A stretch of 64,000 nt of DNA, from the NCBI RefSeq assembly GCF_001261775.1, contig NZ_LN868536.1, positions 372,001 through 436,000 on the forward strand. The letters are read 5' to 3'. The DNA comes from Anaeromassilibacillus senegalensis (GTDB lineage: Bacteria > Bacillota > Clostridia > Oscillospirales > Acutalibacteraceae). Each line of letters opens with the position of its first letter. Position 1 is the stretch's first letter. Both the position numbers and the translations under genes were made by a program. Shown here one piece after another: positions 1 through 9,641 of this stretch. Below the pieces are notes generated by a model, which saw nothing but the letters and a program-made list of their open reading frames with translations, did no database searches and was not told where the DNA came from.

Positions 1-1
1 T

Positions 2-550
2 GTACAGGTAGAGGGCTACAGCAAAGGAACTGTCGACTTTAAGGCGCAGCTGACTAATATCAAGAGCAAAAATCCCGATGTCATTTTCCTTCCGGTATAC
101 TATCAGGATGTTGCGCTGATTGCCGTACAGGCGAAAGAGCTGGGAATTACCGCACAGTTCCTCGGTGCGGACGGCTGGGATGGCGTTACCGGTCAGGTGG
201 ACGTGAGCAACATGGACGCGGTCAACGGCGCGTATTTTTGCAGTCAGTATTCCGCACAGAGTGACGATCCGAAGATGCAGGAATTTCTGAAGAAGTATAA
301 AGAACTTTATGGCACTGATGCAAGCCAGTTTGCCGTTTTGGGCTATGATGCAATGATGATGCTGGCGCAGGCCATTAACGAAGCAGGTTCCACCGATTCT
401 GCGGCAATCACAAAGGCGTTGGCAGAGATTGACTTCACCGGCCTCACTGGCCACATGGTGTTCGATGAAAAACGCAATCCGATCAAGAGTGCTGCGATTA
501 CGCAGATTCAGGATGGTGCATATCAGTTTGTTGAATACTATGAGAAATAA
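2..550 (+). CDS. livK: Branched-chain amino acid ABC transporter substrate-binding protein (5' truncated)
   Basis: The frame is open from the window edge, so the N-terminus and signal peptide are missing. The roughly 182 visible residues match the C-terminal part of periplasmic-binding-fold LivK/LivJ proteins: a segment reading NPDVIFLPVYYQD, then LGADGWDG, then an FAVLGYDAMMMLAQAI helix and a final FDEKRNPIKSAAITQI strand. This protein would capture Leu/Ile/Val outside the membrane and deliver it to LivHM. Complete permease and ATPase genes follow on the same strand, which makes the assignment firm even without the start. Confidence 0.9.
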   Translation, partial: VQVEGYSKGTVDFKAQLTNIKSKNPDVIFLPVYYQDVALIAVQAKELGITAQFLGADGWDGVTGQVDVSNMDAVNGAYFCSQYSAQSDDPKMQEFLKKYKELYGTDASQFAVLGYDAMMMLAQAINEAGSTDSAAITKALAEIDFTGLTGHMVFDEKRNPIKSAAITQIQDGAYQFVEYYEK

Positions 551-581
551 ATCGGATTTATAAAACAGAATGTATAATTGG

Positions 582-611
582 AAAAGAGGGCGATGCAGGT
601 CACCCTCTTTT
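582..611 (+). terminator. Hairpin between livK and livH
   Basis: AAAAGAGGG and CCCTCTTTT form a 9-bp stem with a 12-nt loop, ending in a short T-run. It lies between the binding-protein gene and the permease genes. Such partial terminators commonly lower permease expression relative to the abundant binding protein; that role is inferred here. Confidence 0.65.
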
Positions 612-640
612 CCGGTTATTAGACTGAGGGAGGGGCGGTC

Positions 641-1522
641 ATGGATATTTTGGCGCAGGTACTCAACGGCTTGGGCATCGGCAGCATTTACGCCCTTGTA
701 GCGCTGGGTTACAGTATGGTTTATGGTATTGTGCAGCTGATCAACTTTGCACACGGCGATATCATCATGGTGGGCGCATATGTAACGTATGTCGGTTTGG
801 TGATGGCGGGCGTGCCGCTTTGGGCAGCAGTTCTGATTTCTATCTTGTTCTGCGGCATTGCGGGTGTTTTGATTGAAAAACTGGCTTACAGCCGGCTTTT
901 GAAGAAAGGCGCGCCGCGTATCTCCTTGTTGATCACGGCGATCGGCGTCAGCATTTTTCTGCAAAATTTGTCGCAGCTTTTGTTTTCTTCCAGCGCAAAA
1001 TCCATGCCGGCGATGTTCCCCAACGGCATGCTGGAACTGGGAGCGCTGCAGGTCAGCTCCAATACATTGCTGAATATCGGCACGTCAATTGTCATGATGA
1101 TTGCGCTGCAGCTACTGGTGAATAAGACAAAAATTGGAAAGGCGATGCGTGCGACCAGTGAGGATGCGGGTGCGGCCAAACTGATGGGGATCAGCACGAG
1201 CTCCACCATTGCCTTTACGTTTGGCGTCGGCTCCGCGCTGGCGGCTGTCGGCGCGGTACTGTATTGCAATACCTTCCACCAGATTACCCCCTACATGGGC
1301 GGTATGCTGGGCCTGAAGGCGTTTGTCGCTGCGGTGCTGGGCGGTATCGGCAGCATTCCGGGTGCGATGCTCGGCGGCTATATTCTGGGCGTTGCGGAGA
1401 GCCTGACCACGGCGGCAGGCGGTTCGCAGATTACGGATGCGATTGTGTTCGGCATCCTGATTCTTGTTCTGTTGGTCAAGCCCGCGGGCTTGTTTGGCAA
1501 GAACACAAGAGAAAAGGTATAA
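641..1522 (+). CDS. livH: Branched-chain amino acid ABC transporter permease LivH
   Basis: This 293-residue integral membrane protein has the LivH hallmarks: an N-terminal GLGIGSIYALVALGYSMVYG segment, INFAHGDIIMVGAY, and the inner-loop motif KAFVAAVLGGIGSIPGAMLG before the last helices. It pairs with LivM to form the membrane channel of the LIV-I type importer. The ATG follows a purine-rich GGGAGGGG site. The stop lies 13 bp before livM, so the genes are co-transcribed. Confidence 0.96.
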   Translation: MDILAQVLNGLGIGSIYALVALGYSMVYGIVQLINFAHGDIIMVGAYVTYVGLVMAGVPLWAAVLISILFCGIAGVLIEKLAYSRLLKKGAPRISLLITAIGVSIFLQNLSQLLFSSSAKSMPAMFPNGMLELGALQVSSNTLLNIGTSIVMMIALQLLVNKTKIGKAMRATSEDAGAAKLMGISTSSTIAFTFGVGSALAAVGAVLYCNTFHQITPYMGGMLGLKAFVAAVLGGIGSIPGAMLGGYILGVAESLTTAAGGSQITDAIVFGILILVLLVKPAGLFGKNTREKV

Positions 1523-1535
1523 AGGGGGCGGCGTC

Positions 1536-2513
1536 ATGAAAACGAAAAAGTGGATACCAAACGTGATCATCCTGGTGCTGGTGCTGGCCCTTTATGTGGT
1601 TCTTTCCGTACTGATTTCCGCCAATATCATTAACCCATATTACTCGGGCATTCTGACCATGGTGTGTATCAATGTCATTCTGGCGGTCAGCTTGAACCTT
1701 GCCACCGGATTTTTGGGACAGCTGGTGCTGGGACACGCGGGCTTTATGAGCGTGGGCGCCTATGCGGCGTCTCTGTTCACCATGTATTCCGGTTTACCGC
1801 AGATCATCAGCTTTCCGATTGCCTTGTTGGTGGGCGGCCTGGTGGCTGTGGTGTTTGGCGTCATCATCGGCGTACCGGCGCTGCGCCTGAAGGGCGACTA
1901 TCTGGCAATCCTGACATTGGGCTTTGGTGAAATCATCCGTGTACTGATTCTGGCGGTGCCGTTTACAGGCGGTGCGGCAGGTTTGTCCGGAATTCCCCTG
2001 CTGACAACGTTTACTTATGTATTTATCCTTGCAATTTTAACTGTTGGTATTATTTTTGCCTTCATTCATTCCCGCCACGGCCGTGCGGTAATCGCGATTC
2101 GTGAGGATGAAATTGCGGCAGAGGCGGCGGGCATCAATACCACCTATTACAAGTTGCTGGCGTTTGTCATGGCGGCGTTCTTTGCCGGCGTGGCAGGCGG
2201 CCTGTATGCGCATCACATCGGTGTGCTGGACCCCGGCAAGTTTAATTTTAACTATTCTGTCGAAATTCTGATCATGGTCGTTCTGGGCGGCATGGGCTCC
2301 ATCACCGGTTCCGTCATTGCGGCGGTGGTTCTGACACTGCTGCCGGAGGCGCTGCGCGGGTTTTCCGAATACCGTATGCTGATCTATTCCATCATTTTAA
2401 TCTGTGTCATGCTGTTTAAGCCGTCAGGCCTTTTGGGACAGTATGAATTCTCTATTGCGAGAATTTTCAAAAGACTTACCCACAAAAAAGCAGATGCGGA
2501 AAAGGAGGCGTGA
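1536..2513 (+). CDS. livM: Branched-chain amino acid ABC transporter permease LivM
   Basis: The product is 325 residues if translation starts at the ATG at 1536, which follows AAAGGGGGCG. The frame stays open further upstream into livH, but that stretch is not permease-like. Family features include [36 protein letters not shown] and [16 protein letters not shown], within about eight to ten hydrophobic helices. It forms the permease heterodimer with LivH. The livG start follows 3 bp after the stop. Confidence 0.95.
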   Translation: MKTKKWIPNVIILVLVLALYVVLSVLISANIINPYYSGILTMVCINVILAVSLNLATGFLGQLVLGHAGFMSVGAYAASLFTMYSGLPQIISFPIALLVGGLVAVVFGVIIGVPALRLKGDYLAILTLGFGEIIRVLILAVPFTGGAAGLSGIPLLTTFTYVFILAILTVGIIFAFIHSRHGRAVIAIREDEIAAEAAGINTTYYKLLAFVMAAFFAGVAGGLYAHHIGVLDPGKFNFNYSVEILIMVVLGGMGSITGSVIAAVVLTLLPEALRGFSEYRMLIYSIILICVMLFKPSGLLGQYEFSIARIFKRLTHKKADAEKEA

Positions 2514-2516
2514 CAG

Positions 2517-3278
2517 GTGGCTGTACTTGAGACAAAAAATTTGGGAATCGCGTTTGGCGGCCTGCGCGCGTTGGAGGATGTGCAGATTTCTATCGGCGAG
2601 CGGGAGATTGTCGGCCTGATCGGGCCGAACGGCGCCGGTAAAACGACCATGTTCAACCTTTTGACCGACGTCTATGTTCCGACAGAGGGGTCTATTGAAC
2701 TGGAAGGAAAGAGTATTGTCGGCAAAAAGACGTATCAGATCACACAGAACGGTATTTCCCGTACCTTCCAGAATATCCGGCTGTTTAAAGATGTTTCTGT
2801 CATTGACAACGTCAAGATCGCCATGAACTTTCAGATGAAGTATTCCGTGCTCTCCGGTATTTTCCGTACACCGGCTTACCGCCGCGAGGAAAAAGAGGTG
2901 GAGGCGCGGGCGCTTGATTTGCTGAAGGTATTCCATCTGGACAGCAAAGCGGACGATATGGCGAAAAATCTGCCGTACGGCCAACAGCGAAAATTGGAAA
3001 TTGCGCGGGCGCTTGCCACCAACCCGAAGGTACTGCTGTTGGATGAGCCGGCGGCGGGCATGAACCCGACGGAAACCAGGGAACTGATGGAAACCATCCA
3101 GCTCATCCGGGATCGGTTTGAAATCTCCATCTTGCTGATTGAACACGACATGAGCTTTGTAATGGGCATCTGCGAGCATATCTTTGTGCTGGACTACGGC
3201 AAAATCATCGCGGAAGGCAGCGCGGAAGAAATTCGCAACAATCCAAAGGTCATTGCGGCCTATCTGGGAGGGGAATAA
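2517..3278 (+). CDS. livG: Branched-chain amino acid ABC transporter ATP-binding protein LivG
   Basis: A 253-residue ABC ATPase. Walker A is GPNGAGKTT (residues 36-44), the signature is the relaxed [15 protein letters not shown], and Walker B is [13 protein letters not shown]. The GMNP sequence after Walker B and the FQNIRLF Q-loop region are typical of LivG. The start is GTG at 2517, preceded by AAGGAGG. It forms the cytoplasmic ATPase pair with LivF. Confidence 0.95.
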   Translation: MAVLETKNLGIAFGGLRALEDVQISIGEREIVGLIGPNGAGKTTMFNLLTDVYVPTEGSIELEGKSIVGKKTYQITQNGISRTFQNIRLFKDVSVIDNVKIAMNFQMKYSVLSGIFRTPAYRREEKEVEARALDLLKVFHLDSKADDMAKNLPYGQQRKLEIARALATNPKVLLLDEPAAGMNPTETRELMETIQLIRDRFEISILLIEHDMSFVMGICEHIFVLDYGKIIAEGSAEEIRNNPKVIAAYLGGE

Positions 3279-3279
3279 T

Positions 3280-3990
3280 ATGGCAATGCTGTCCGTAAAG
3301 GATTTAGAGGTATATTATGGCTCCATCCATGCGATTAAGGGCATTTCCTTTGAAGTCAACGAAGGGGAGATTGTTACGCTGATCGGTGCGAACGGCGCGG
3401 GCAAAACCACTACGCTGCATGCAATCAGCGGGTTGGTCAAGGTGAAAAGTGGTTCAGTCGACTTCTGTGGTAACAATCTGCGTACCACGGAGCCGCATAA
3501 GATCATCCGGCTGGGTTTGGCACAGGTGCCGGAAGGCCGCCGTGTTTTTGCCAAGATGACCGTGCAGGAAAATCTGGAGATGGGGGCGTGTATCCGCAAG
3601 GATAAGGCGGCGGTGGAGGCCGATTATAAGGCGGTATTTGAACGCTTGCCGCGCTTGAAGGAACGCCGTAAGCAAATTGCCGGTACGCTTTCCGGCGGCG
3701 AACAGCAGATGCTGGCGATCGGTCGCGCGTTGATGGGAAACCCGAAAATGCTCTTGCTGGATGAGCCGTCCATGGGCTTGTCTCCCTTGCTGGTCAATGA
3801 GATTTTCAACATCATCCAGGATGTCAACAAGTCAGGCGTGACGGTGCTCCTGGTAGAGCAGAATGCGAAAAAAGCGCTGGAAATCGCTAACCGCGCCTAT
3901 GTGTTGGAAACCGGCGGTATCTCGATGTCCGGCGATGCCAAGACGCTGAGCCAGGATGAGCAGGTGCGCAAGGCATATTTGGGCGGATAA
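3280..3990 (+). CDS. livF: Branched-chain amino acid ABC transporter ATP-binding protein LivF
   Basis: A 236-residue ABC ATPase, last gene of the liv cluster. Walker A is GANGAGKTT, followed by QVPEGRRVFAKMTVQENLEMG, which is diagnostic of LivF. The signature is LSGGEQQMLAIGRALM and Walker B is LLLDEPSMGLSP. The ATG at 3280 follows GGGAGGGGAA and is 1 bp after the livG stop. A longer frame from 3184 would overlap livG and is not favoured. Confidence 0.95.
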   Translation: MAMLSVKDLEVYYGSIHAIKGISFEVNEGEIVTLIGANGAGKTTTLHAISGLVKVKSGSVDFCGNNLRTTEPHKIIRLGLAQVPEGRRVFAKMTVQENLEMGACIRKDKAAVEADYKAVFERLPRLKERRKQIAGTLSGGEQQMLAIGRALMGNPKMLLLDEPSMGLSPLLVNEIFNIIQDVNKSGVTVLLVEQNAKKALEIANRAYVLETGGISMSGDAKTLSQDEQVRKAYLGG

Positions 3991-4005
3991 TAAAAACATG
4001 TAAAA

Positions 4006-4038
4006 GGGGCTGTTGCAGAATACAAACTGCAACGGCCC
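4006..4038 (+). terminator. Hairpin after livF; solo copy of the family-1 repeat hairpin
   Basis: GGGCTGTTGCAG and CTGCAACGGCCC pair completely if one G-U wobble is allowed. The downstream T-run is poor (TATTCATTTA), so it is a weak terminator at best. The same hairpin recurs at 21.2, 23.36 and 57.78 kb at the end of large repeats, so it is a repeat module as well as the likely end of the liv transcript. Confidence 0.55.
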
Positions 4039-4066
4039 TATTCATTTATATGGGAGGGGAATGACT

Positions 4067-4420
4067 TTGGACTTCCTTGAAAAGTTGGACTTCTTGATGG
4101 ACAGAAATAAGCTGAATAAGAGGACCCTGTCAAAAGCCTGTGGGATACCCTATACGACAATAGATGGTTGGTATAAAAAAGGGTATGAAGGGATGAAATT
4201 AACTACATTGCGTAAGTTGGCAAATTTTTTTGATACCTCTCTGGACTTTTGGGCAAGTGATCAGCCGTATGAAAATGCAATGATTGACGAAGAAATCAGG
4301 TGGTTTGTAAAGCAGTACCGCTTGTTGAGCGACGAAGATAGAGATTTGATAAAACATATGATAAGATCATTATCTGGAAAAAATGGGGAACAGCAGGCTG
4401 ATGGGAATGAGCAGAAGTAG
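4067..4420 (+). CDS. Small XRE-type helix-turn-helix protein
   Basis: About 117 residues. An N-terminal Cro/C1-type helix-turn-helix can be seen (NKRTLSKACGIPYTTIDGWYKKG, then LTTLRKLANFFDTSLDFW). The rest is short and charged, with no further domain. The strong GGAGGGG at 4053-4059 is too close to the ATG at 4061, so the in-frame TTG at 4067, 7 nt downstream of it, is preferred. The target is unknown. It lies just after the liv operon hairpin and convergent to spoIID, with nothing that assigns a regulon. Confidence 0.75.
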   Translation: MDFLEKLDFLMDRNKLNKRTLSKACGIPYTTIDGWYKKGYEGMKLTTLRKLANFFDTSLDFWASDQPYENAMIDEEIRWFVKQYRLLSDEDRDLIKHMIRSLSGKNGEQQADGNEQK

Positions 4421-4456
4421 CCTGTCTTGTCTTCTGAAATTGACACATGGGTGTTG

Positions 4457-4507
4457 CAAGCTTAAAAAACCGTATTGGAATTTTCCCAATACGGTTTTTT
4501 AAGCTTG
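4457..4507. terminator. Bidirectional terminator between the XRE gene and the spoIID-like gene
   Basis: A long near-perfect palindrome: AAGCTTAAAAAACCGTATTG on the left and its complement on the right, with a GAATTTTC loop. The A-run and T-run flank the GC part of the stem, so it can terminate both the plus-strand regulator and the minus-strand spoIID-like gene. Confidence 0.9.
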
Positions 4508-4586
4508 AGATAATACTAATAGTAATAATGATGGTGTTATATACAAATAATAAGCGCTTTTCAATCAGATTAGCAGAAAAAAGCCT

Positions 4587-5570
4587 TTATAAGTTGGTCA
4601 ACGTGGTATTGGGATAGTACCAGGCGAGAATTTCCTCATAAGTTGCACCGTGTTCCGCCATAAACTGCGCGCCCGTCTGGCTCATACCGACGCCGTGTCC
4701 GTATCCCTTGACCAGGAAGGAGAATACACCGTCCAGATAGCTCACGGTAAAGTTGGCGGAGCGCAGGCCAAAGGCAGAGCGGGCCGCGTCGCCCTTCATC
4801 TCCTGCCCGCCGATGGCGATGGTTTCCACCGTGCCGGAATTGGTGCGCTGTGCATTGCCCACCCAGGAATAGGGATCACCAGAGAGGTCTGCCTTTGGCA
4901 ATACCTTCAGAACGGCGGTTTTGAACTCTTCTGCAGAAAGGGTGACGGTGGTCTGATATCCGTTTGCCAACATGTCGCCGGGGCTGGCGACCGGAACCAG
5001 GTAATCGAGTTTTCCACCCCAGACATCCTCTGAGCTTTCCGTCTTGCCGGAGGAAATCGCAAAATAGGTCGCATCGATCAGCTCGCCGTCGTTTTCCAGG
5101 ACTTTACCCGCAACGTCGTTGACAACAGTGGTGAGCTTATCGTAATAGCCCTGAAATTGATCGCCCCAGCGCTGCTGCATCTGTTCCCTGGTTACATAGA
5201 CCTTCCAGTTTTGCGGGTCGGCGGTAAAATCGGAAGCGGTGTTCTTCTCCTGCGCCTGTTTCCGCAGGCGGCTGTAGTAAGTATAGGCGGCGACAGCCTG
5301 CGCCTTCAGGGCCTCCGGTTCGCTGGCGGGCCCCATCTCTGTGACGATGGCGCCGTATAGGAAGTCGGTGTCACTGACGGTTAAGACCTGCTGGGTGGAT
5401 TCGTCCAGGATGCGGAACGAATCGCCCGTCGGCTGTACGGCAGGAGCGGATTCCGTTATCTTGGGTGCGTTGGGGAGCGTCTTGTCCGAAAGCTCGGCGC
5501 CGACCGATAGAAAGGGAATGAATAGCATGGCGAGGAACAGGAGCAGACACAGGATGGTTGTACCTTTCAT
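4587..5570 (-). CDS. spoIID: SpoIID/LytB-domain protein (stage II sporulation protein D type)
   Basis: A 327-residue exported protein with an N-terminal hydrophobic segment (CLLLFLAMLFIPFLSVGA). The SpoIID core is clear: EPEALKAQAVAAYTYYSR, then FAISSGKTESSEDVWGG, and the C-terminal GYGHGVGMSQTGAQFMA. SpoIID is a lytic transglycosylase that cleaves peptidoglycan during engulfment in the SpoIID-SpoIIM-SpoIIP machine. No spoIIM or spoIIP lies nearby, so a SpoIID-like paralogue is possible. It ends convergent to the upstream regulator across a shared terminator. Confidence 0.85.
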   Translation of the reverse strand: MKGTTILCLLLFLAMLFIPFLSVGAELSDKTLPNAPKITESAPAVQPTGDSFRILDESTQQVLTVSDTDFLYGAIVTEMGPASEPEALKAQAVAAYTYYSRLRKQAQEKNTASDFTADPQNWKVYVTREQMQQRWGDQFQGYYDKLTTVVNDVAGKVLENDGELIDATYFAISSGKTESSEDVWGGKLDYLVPVASPGDMLANGYQTTVTLSAEEFKTAVLKVLPKADLSGDPYSWVGNAQRTNSGTVETIAIGGQEMKGDAARSAFGLRSANFTVSYLDGVFSFLVKGYGHGVGMSQTGAQFMAEHGATYEEILAWYYPNTTLTNL

Positions 5571-5759
5571 ATTTACACCTCCGCAAACGTGGTTTGCATG
5601 TTCAGTATCATGGGCGGGCTATTCCATTTTTACATGCGTTTTTCATGAATTATGCATACGGATTCCAAAATTTGCGCAATACTGCCTGAAATAGAAATAA
5701 AAATGAAATATTCAACAATTTTCACTGCATAGAGAAGCCCAAGATTGCCCAATCTGGAA

Positions 5760-5788
5760 TTGACTTTAGCACAGTGTTCCTATAAAAT
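5760..5788 (+). promoter_or_regulatory. Sigma-A-like promoter upstream of citrate synthase
   Basis: TTGACT, 17 nt, TAAAAT. It lies about 100 bp upstream of the citrate synthase ATG in a 316-bp divergent intergenic region. Nothing else convincing was seen in that region. Confidence 0.6.
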
Positions 5789-5886
5789 ATATGGTACTGT
5801 AACGAAATGGTTAAATTTGTCGCTGTAGGGCGCGCAAAAATGCGGATTGGCCCTGCGGCAGGCTGAGAAACGGAGAGTGCGTTAAT

Positions 5887-7251
5887 ATGGGAGATATGCA
5901 GCAGGATCGGCAGATTGGGTTCCAAACGCTGTGCGAGGAGTTCCGCGCCAATAACCAGATTCCGCCGGAAAAATTTGATTTGTATCAGGTCAAACGCGGC
6001 CTGCGCAATCCGGACGGAACCGGCGTCATGGCGGGCCTGACGCGCATTTGTAATGTACACGGCTATTTAATCAACGATGGGGAGCGGATTCCGGACGAGG
6101 GCAAACTGACCTACCGCGGCATCAGCGTCTCCGATATTGTGGAGGGTTGTACCAGAGAGAACCGCTTCGGCTTTGAAGAGGTGGTCTGGCTGCTTTTGTT
6201 CGGCCAGCAGCCGACCCGGCACCAGCTCGACGGTTTTAACGGGCTTTTAAACAGCTTCCGGGAGCTGCCGGAGTATTTTGCGGAAGATATGATCATCAAA
6301 GCGCCCTCCCGCAACATCATGAATAAACTGGCGCGCTCCGTTCTGGCGCTGTATTCCTATGACGACCAGCCGGATGACTCTTCCCTGGAAAACAATATGC
6401 GGCAGGCGATCCAGCTGATCGCGCGGTTGCCCACCATTATGACTTATGCTTACCAGGTAAAACGCCGGCACTTCGATAAAGAGAGTATGTTTTTCCATCC
6501 GCTCAACCCGAACCACTCCACCGCGGAGGCGATTCTCAATGCCATTCGTCCGGATCGTGTCTTTACAGATGAAGAGGCCAAGCTGCTGGATATCTGCCTG
6601 ATTCTGCACGCGGAACACGGCGGCGGCAACAATTCCACCTTTACGGCGCGCGTGCTGTCCTCCACGGGCACGGATATTTATTCTTCAATCTCCGCGGCAA
6701 TCGGCTCTTTAAAGGGACCCCGCCATGGCGGCGCGAACCACCGCGTCATGATGATGATGGACGACTTAATGGAGCATGTGGAGAACTGGGAGAACGAGGA
6801 CGAGGTGGAAAGCTATTTGCAAAAGATCGTTCGCAAAGAGGTTGGCGACCGCTCCGGCCTGATCTATGGCATGGGGCACGCGGTGTATACGCTTTCTGAC
6901 CCGCGCGCGGTTATTTTAAAGAAAAATGCCCGTGAAATGGCGGAAAAGCGTGGCCTGCTCCGTAAATTCGAGCTGTTTGAGCGTGTGGAAAAGCTGGCGC
7001 CCGACGTCTTTGCCAAAGTAAAGAACGATACAAAGGTGATTTCCGCCAATGTCGATTTTTACTCCGGCCTTGTCTATGAGATGCTGGGGATTCCCAGCGA
7101 CCTGTATACGCCGATGTTCGCGGTGTCCCGTATTGCGGGCTGGTGTGCGCACCGCATAGAAGAAATGGAAACCTGCGGGCGCATCATGCGTCCAGCCTAC
7201 CGTTCGCTGGCGCAGAACCGGCCTTATATGCCGATTGAGAGACGGGGCTGA
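5887..7251 (+). CDS. Citrate synthase
   Basis: A 454-residue citrate/2-methylcitrate synthase family enzyme. It condenses oxaloacetate with acetyl-CoA, and in anaerobes feeds 2-oxoglutarate and glutamate synthesis. Visible motifs are LTYRGISVSDIVEG, the catalytic-His region LILHAEHGGGNNSTF, GSLKGPRHGGANHRV and GMGHAVYTLSDPRA. The length fits the long clostridial form with an N-terminal extension. No aconitase or isocitrate dehydrogenase is adjacent, so it is transcribed alone from the upstream promoter to its own terminator. Citrate versus methylcitrate specificity cannot be settled by eye. Confidence 0.92.
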   Translation: MGDMQQDRQIGFQTLCEEFRANNQIPPEKFDLYQVKRGLRNPDGTGVMAGLTRICNVHGYLINDGERIPDEGKLTYRGISVSDIVEGCTRENRFGFEEVVWLLLFGQQPTRHQLDGFNGLLNSFRELPEYFAEDMIIKAPSRNIMNKLARSVLALYSYDDQPDDSSLENNMRQAIQLIARLPTIMTYAYQVKRRHFDKESMFFHPLNPNHSTAEAILNAIRPDRVFTDEEAKLLDICLILHAEHGGGNNSTFTARVLSSTGTDIYSSISAAIGSLKGPRHGGANHRVMMMMDDLMEHVENWENEDEVESYLQKIVRKEVGDRSGLIYGMGHAVYTLSDPRAVILKKNAREMAEKRGLLRKFELFERVEKLAPDVFAKVKNDTKVISANVDFYSGLVYEMLGIPSDLYTPMFAVSRIAGWCAHRIEEMETCGRIMRPAYRSLAQNRPYMPIERRG

Positions 7252-7270
7252 GCGCGCTCTTGGACATACC

Positions 7271-7312
7271 AGCGGCTTCCTGTGCGCATGCGGCACGGGG
7301 AGCCGCTTTTTC
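7271..7312 (+). terminator. Terminator after citrate synthase
   Basis: AGCGGCT and AGCCGCT close a long hairpin whose inner part pairs further around GTGC/GCAC. TTTTTC follows directly. Confidence 0.85.
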
Positions 7313-7440
7313 GTTGGAATATTCTTATGAATATATTATATAAGAAAATTAAACAAAGTCCGATTGTGTACAATGAATAGCAGTTCGTTTTGAAAATGAA
7401 TGCCAACCAACGATTTTATATAAGAAGGGGAAGTCCGATC

Positions 7441-8319
7441 ATGTCAATCAAACACGCCTGGATTGTTTTCTGCGCCGCCCTGGCGGTTGCGTTGCCCGTG
7501 CGTCTGTACCAACTGCTTGCGCTTTTGGACGAGGATACCGGGTTTTTAAATGGCGGCACCGTTTCAACCGTCGTATTGGTAGCCGTGATGCTGGCAGCGT
7601 TCGTGGCATGCCTGATCATCAGCGCGAAGAGCAAGGATACGCCTGTGCGCTACGCGCCGCTGCAGAGCGCGCCGTGCGCGATTCTTTCCGGCTTGACGGG
7701 CGTGTTGATTCTGTTTGACTCCATTCAAAGTATCTTTGCAAATAATCAGCGGCTCGCAGAGGCTGCCAATGAGGAAAAAAATATCATGCCGATCTATGTA
7801 GTGGGGATTTTTCTGGCGGTGGTCGGGATCGCGGCGGCAATTTCCCTGCTGTTGACTGCCTACGGTTTTGGAACCGGCGGCAATCCGATGGGGAAACATC
7901 CGCTGGTTGCGCTGCTTCCCTCACTCTGGGGATGTGTCAGCCTGATTTACCTGTTCATCTCCTACACGGCAGTGGTCAACGTTTCAGAGAACGTCTACGA
8001 TATGTTCTCCATGGTTCTGCTTCTGTTGTTCCTGTTTGCGCAGTCCAAGCTGTTTGCCGGAATAGAGGGCTGGAAAAGCGGCCGCCTGCTCTATGGGATG
8101 GGCCTGCCGGCAATCCTGCTTTCTCTGGTCACGTCCGTGCCGACGCTGCTGATGGCGGTGATGGGCAGGACCGTTCCCGGCTTACTGACGAACAGCATGC
8201 ACCTGGTCAATCTGGCAATGGCGGGGTATATGGTTGCCTTTCTGTTGGCCGCGCGCCATCTCCCGCAGGGGGAGTGGAGCCTTTCTGCCGCGGCGGAAAC
8301 CCTGAAAGAGGAAGAATAA
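7441..8319 (+). CDS. Integral membrane protein of unknown function
   Basis: About 292 residues starting at the ATG at 7441; the frame is open 51 bp further up, but AGAAGGGGAA precedes this ATG. Roughly eight hydrophobic segments are visible, for example IVFCAALAVALPVRLYQLLA and VGIFLAVVGIAAAISLLL, with short polar loops and no catalytic motif. I do not recognise the family. It is monocistronic, between the citrate synthase terminator and the gapA promoter. Confidence 0.8.
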   Translation: MSIKHAWIVFCAALAVALPVRLYQLLALLDEDTGFLNGGTVSTVVLVAVMLAAFVACLIISAKSKDTPVRYAPLQSAPCAILSGLTGVLILFDSIQSIFANNQRLAEAANEEKNIMPIYVVGIFLAVVGIAAAISLLLTAYGFGTGGNPMGKHPLVALLPSLWGCVSLIYLFISYTAVVNVSENVYDMFSMVLLLLFLFAQSKLFAGIEGWKSGRLLYGMGLPAILLSLVTSVPTLLMAVMGRTVPGLLTNSMHLVNLAMAGYMVAFLLAARHLPQGEWSLSAAAETLKEEE

Positions 8320-8373
8320 GCCGGAAACAGGAAAATTATTTGAAAAAATGTAAGTTAAATTTATGTCAAAGTA

Positions 8374-8402
8374 TTGTATTCTCTGGGCAAATGCTTTAGA
8401 AT
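8374..8402 (+). promoter_or_regulatory. gapA promoter
   Basis: TTGTAT, 17 nt, TAGAAT, about 45 bp upstream of the gapA start and followed by an AGGAGGT ribosome-binding site. Confidence 0.7.
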
Positions 8403-8427
8403 AATAAGTAGGACAGACTAATTATAA

Positions 8428-9468
<1,041 letters not shown>

Positions 9469-9521
9469 TTTCAGCGTTTGCTGAAACGGCTTGTAAGCCA
9501 TTCTTTCACTGAAATTGTATG

Positions 9522-9566
9522 GCGTCCCTGTTCTCCGCGAATGCGGAGGGCAGGGACGCTTTTTTA
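9522..9566 (+). terminator. gapA terminator
   Basis: GCGTCCCTG and CAGGGACGC pair perfectly, with additional inner CTCCGC/GCGGAG pairing, followed by TTTTTT. Confidence 0.93.
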
Positions 9567-9577
9567 TTTCTTTTGCC

Positions 9578-9607
9578 TTGACAGCGCTCTTTCTGATGTA
9601 GGATAAT
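9578..9607 (+). promoter_or_regulatory. Promoter of the NACHT NTPase gene
   Basis: A perfect TTGACA, 18 nt, then GATAAT. The -10 box overlaps the first in-frame ATG (9606), so that ATG would not be on the transcript and translation should begin further down. Confidence 0.65.
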
Positions 9608-9641
9608 GAAAGAAAATGCGGAGGAAGGGTGGAAACAGGCG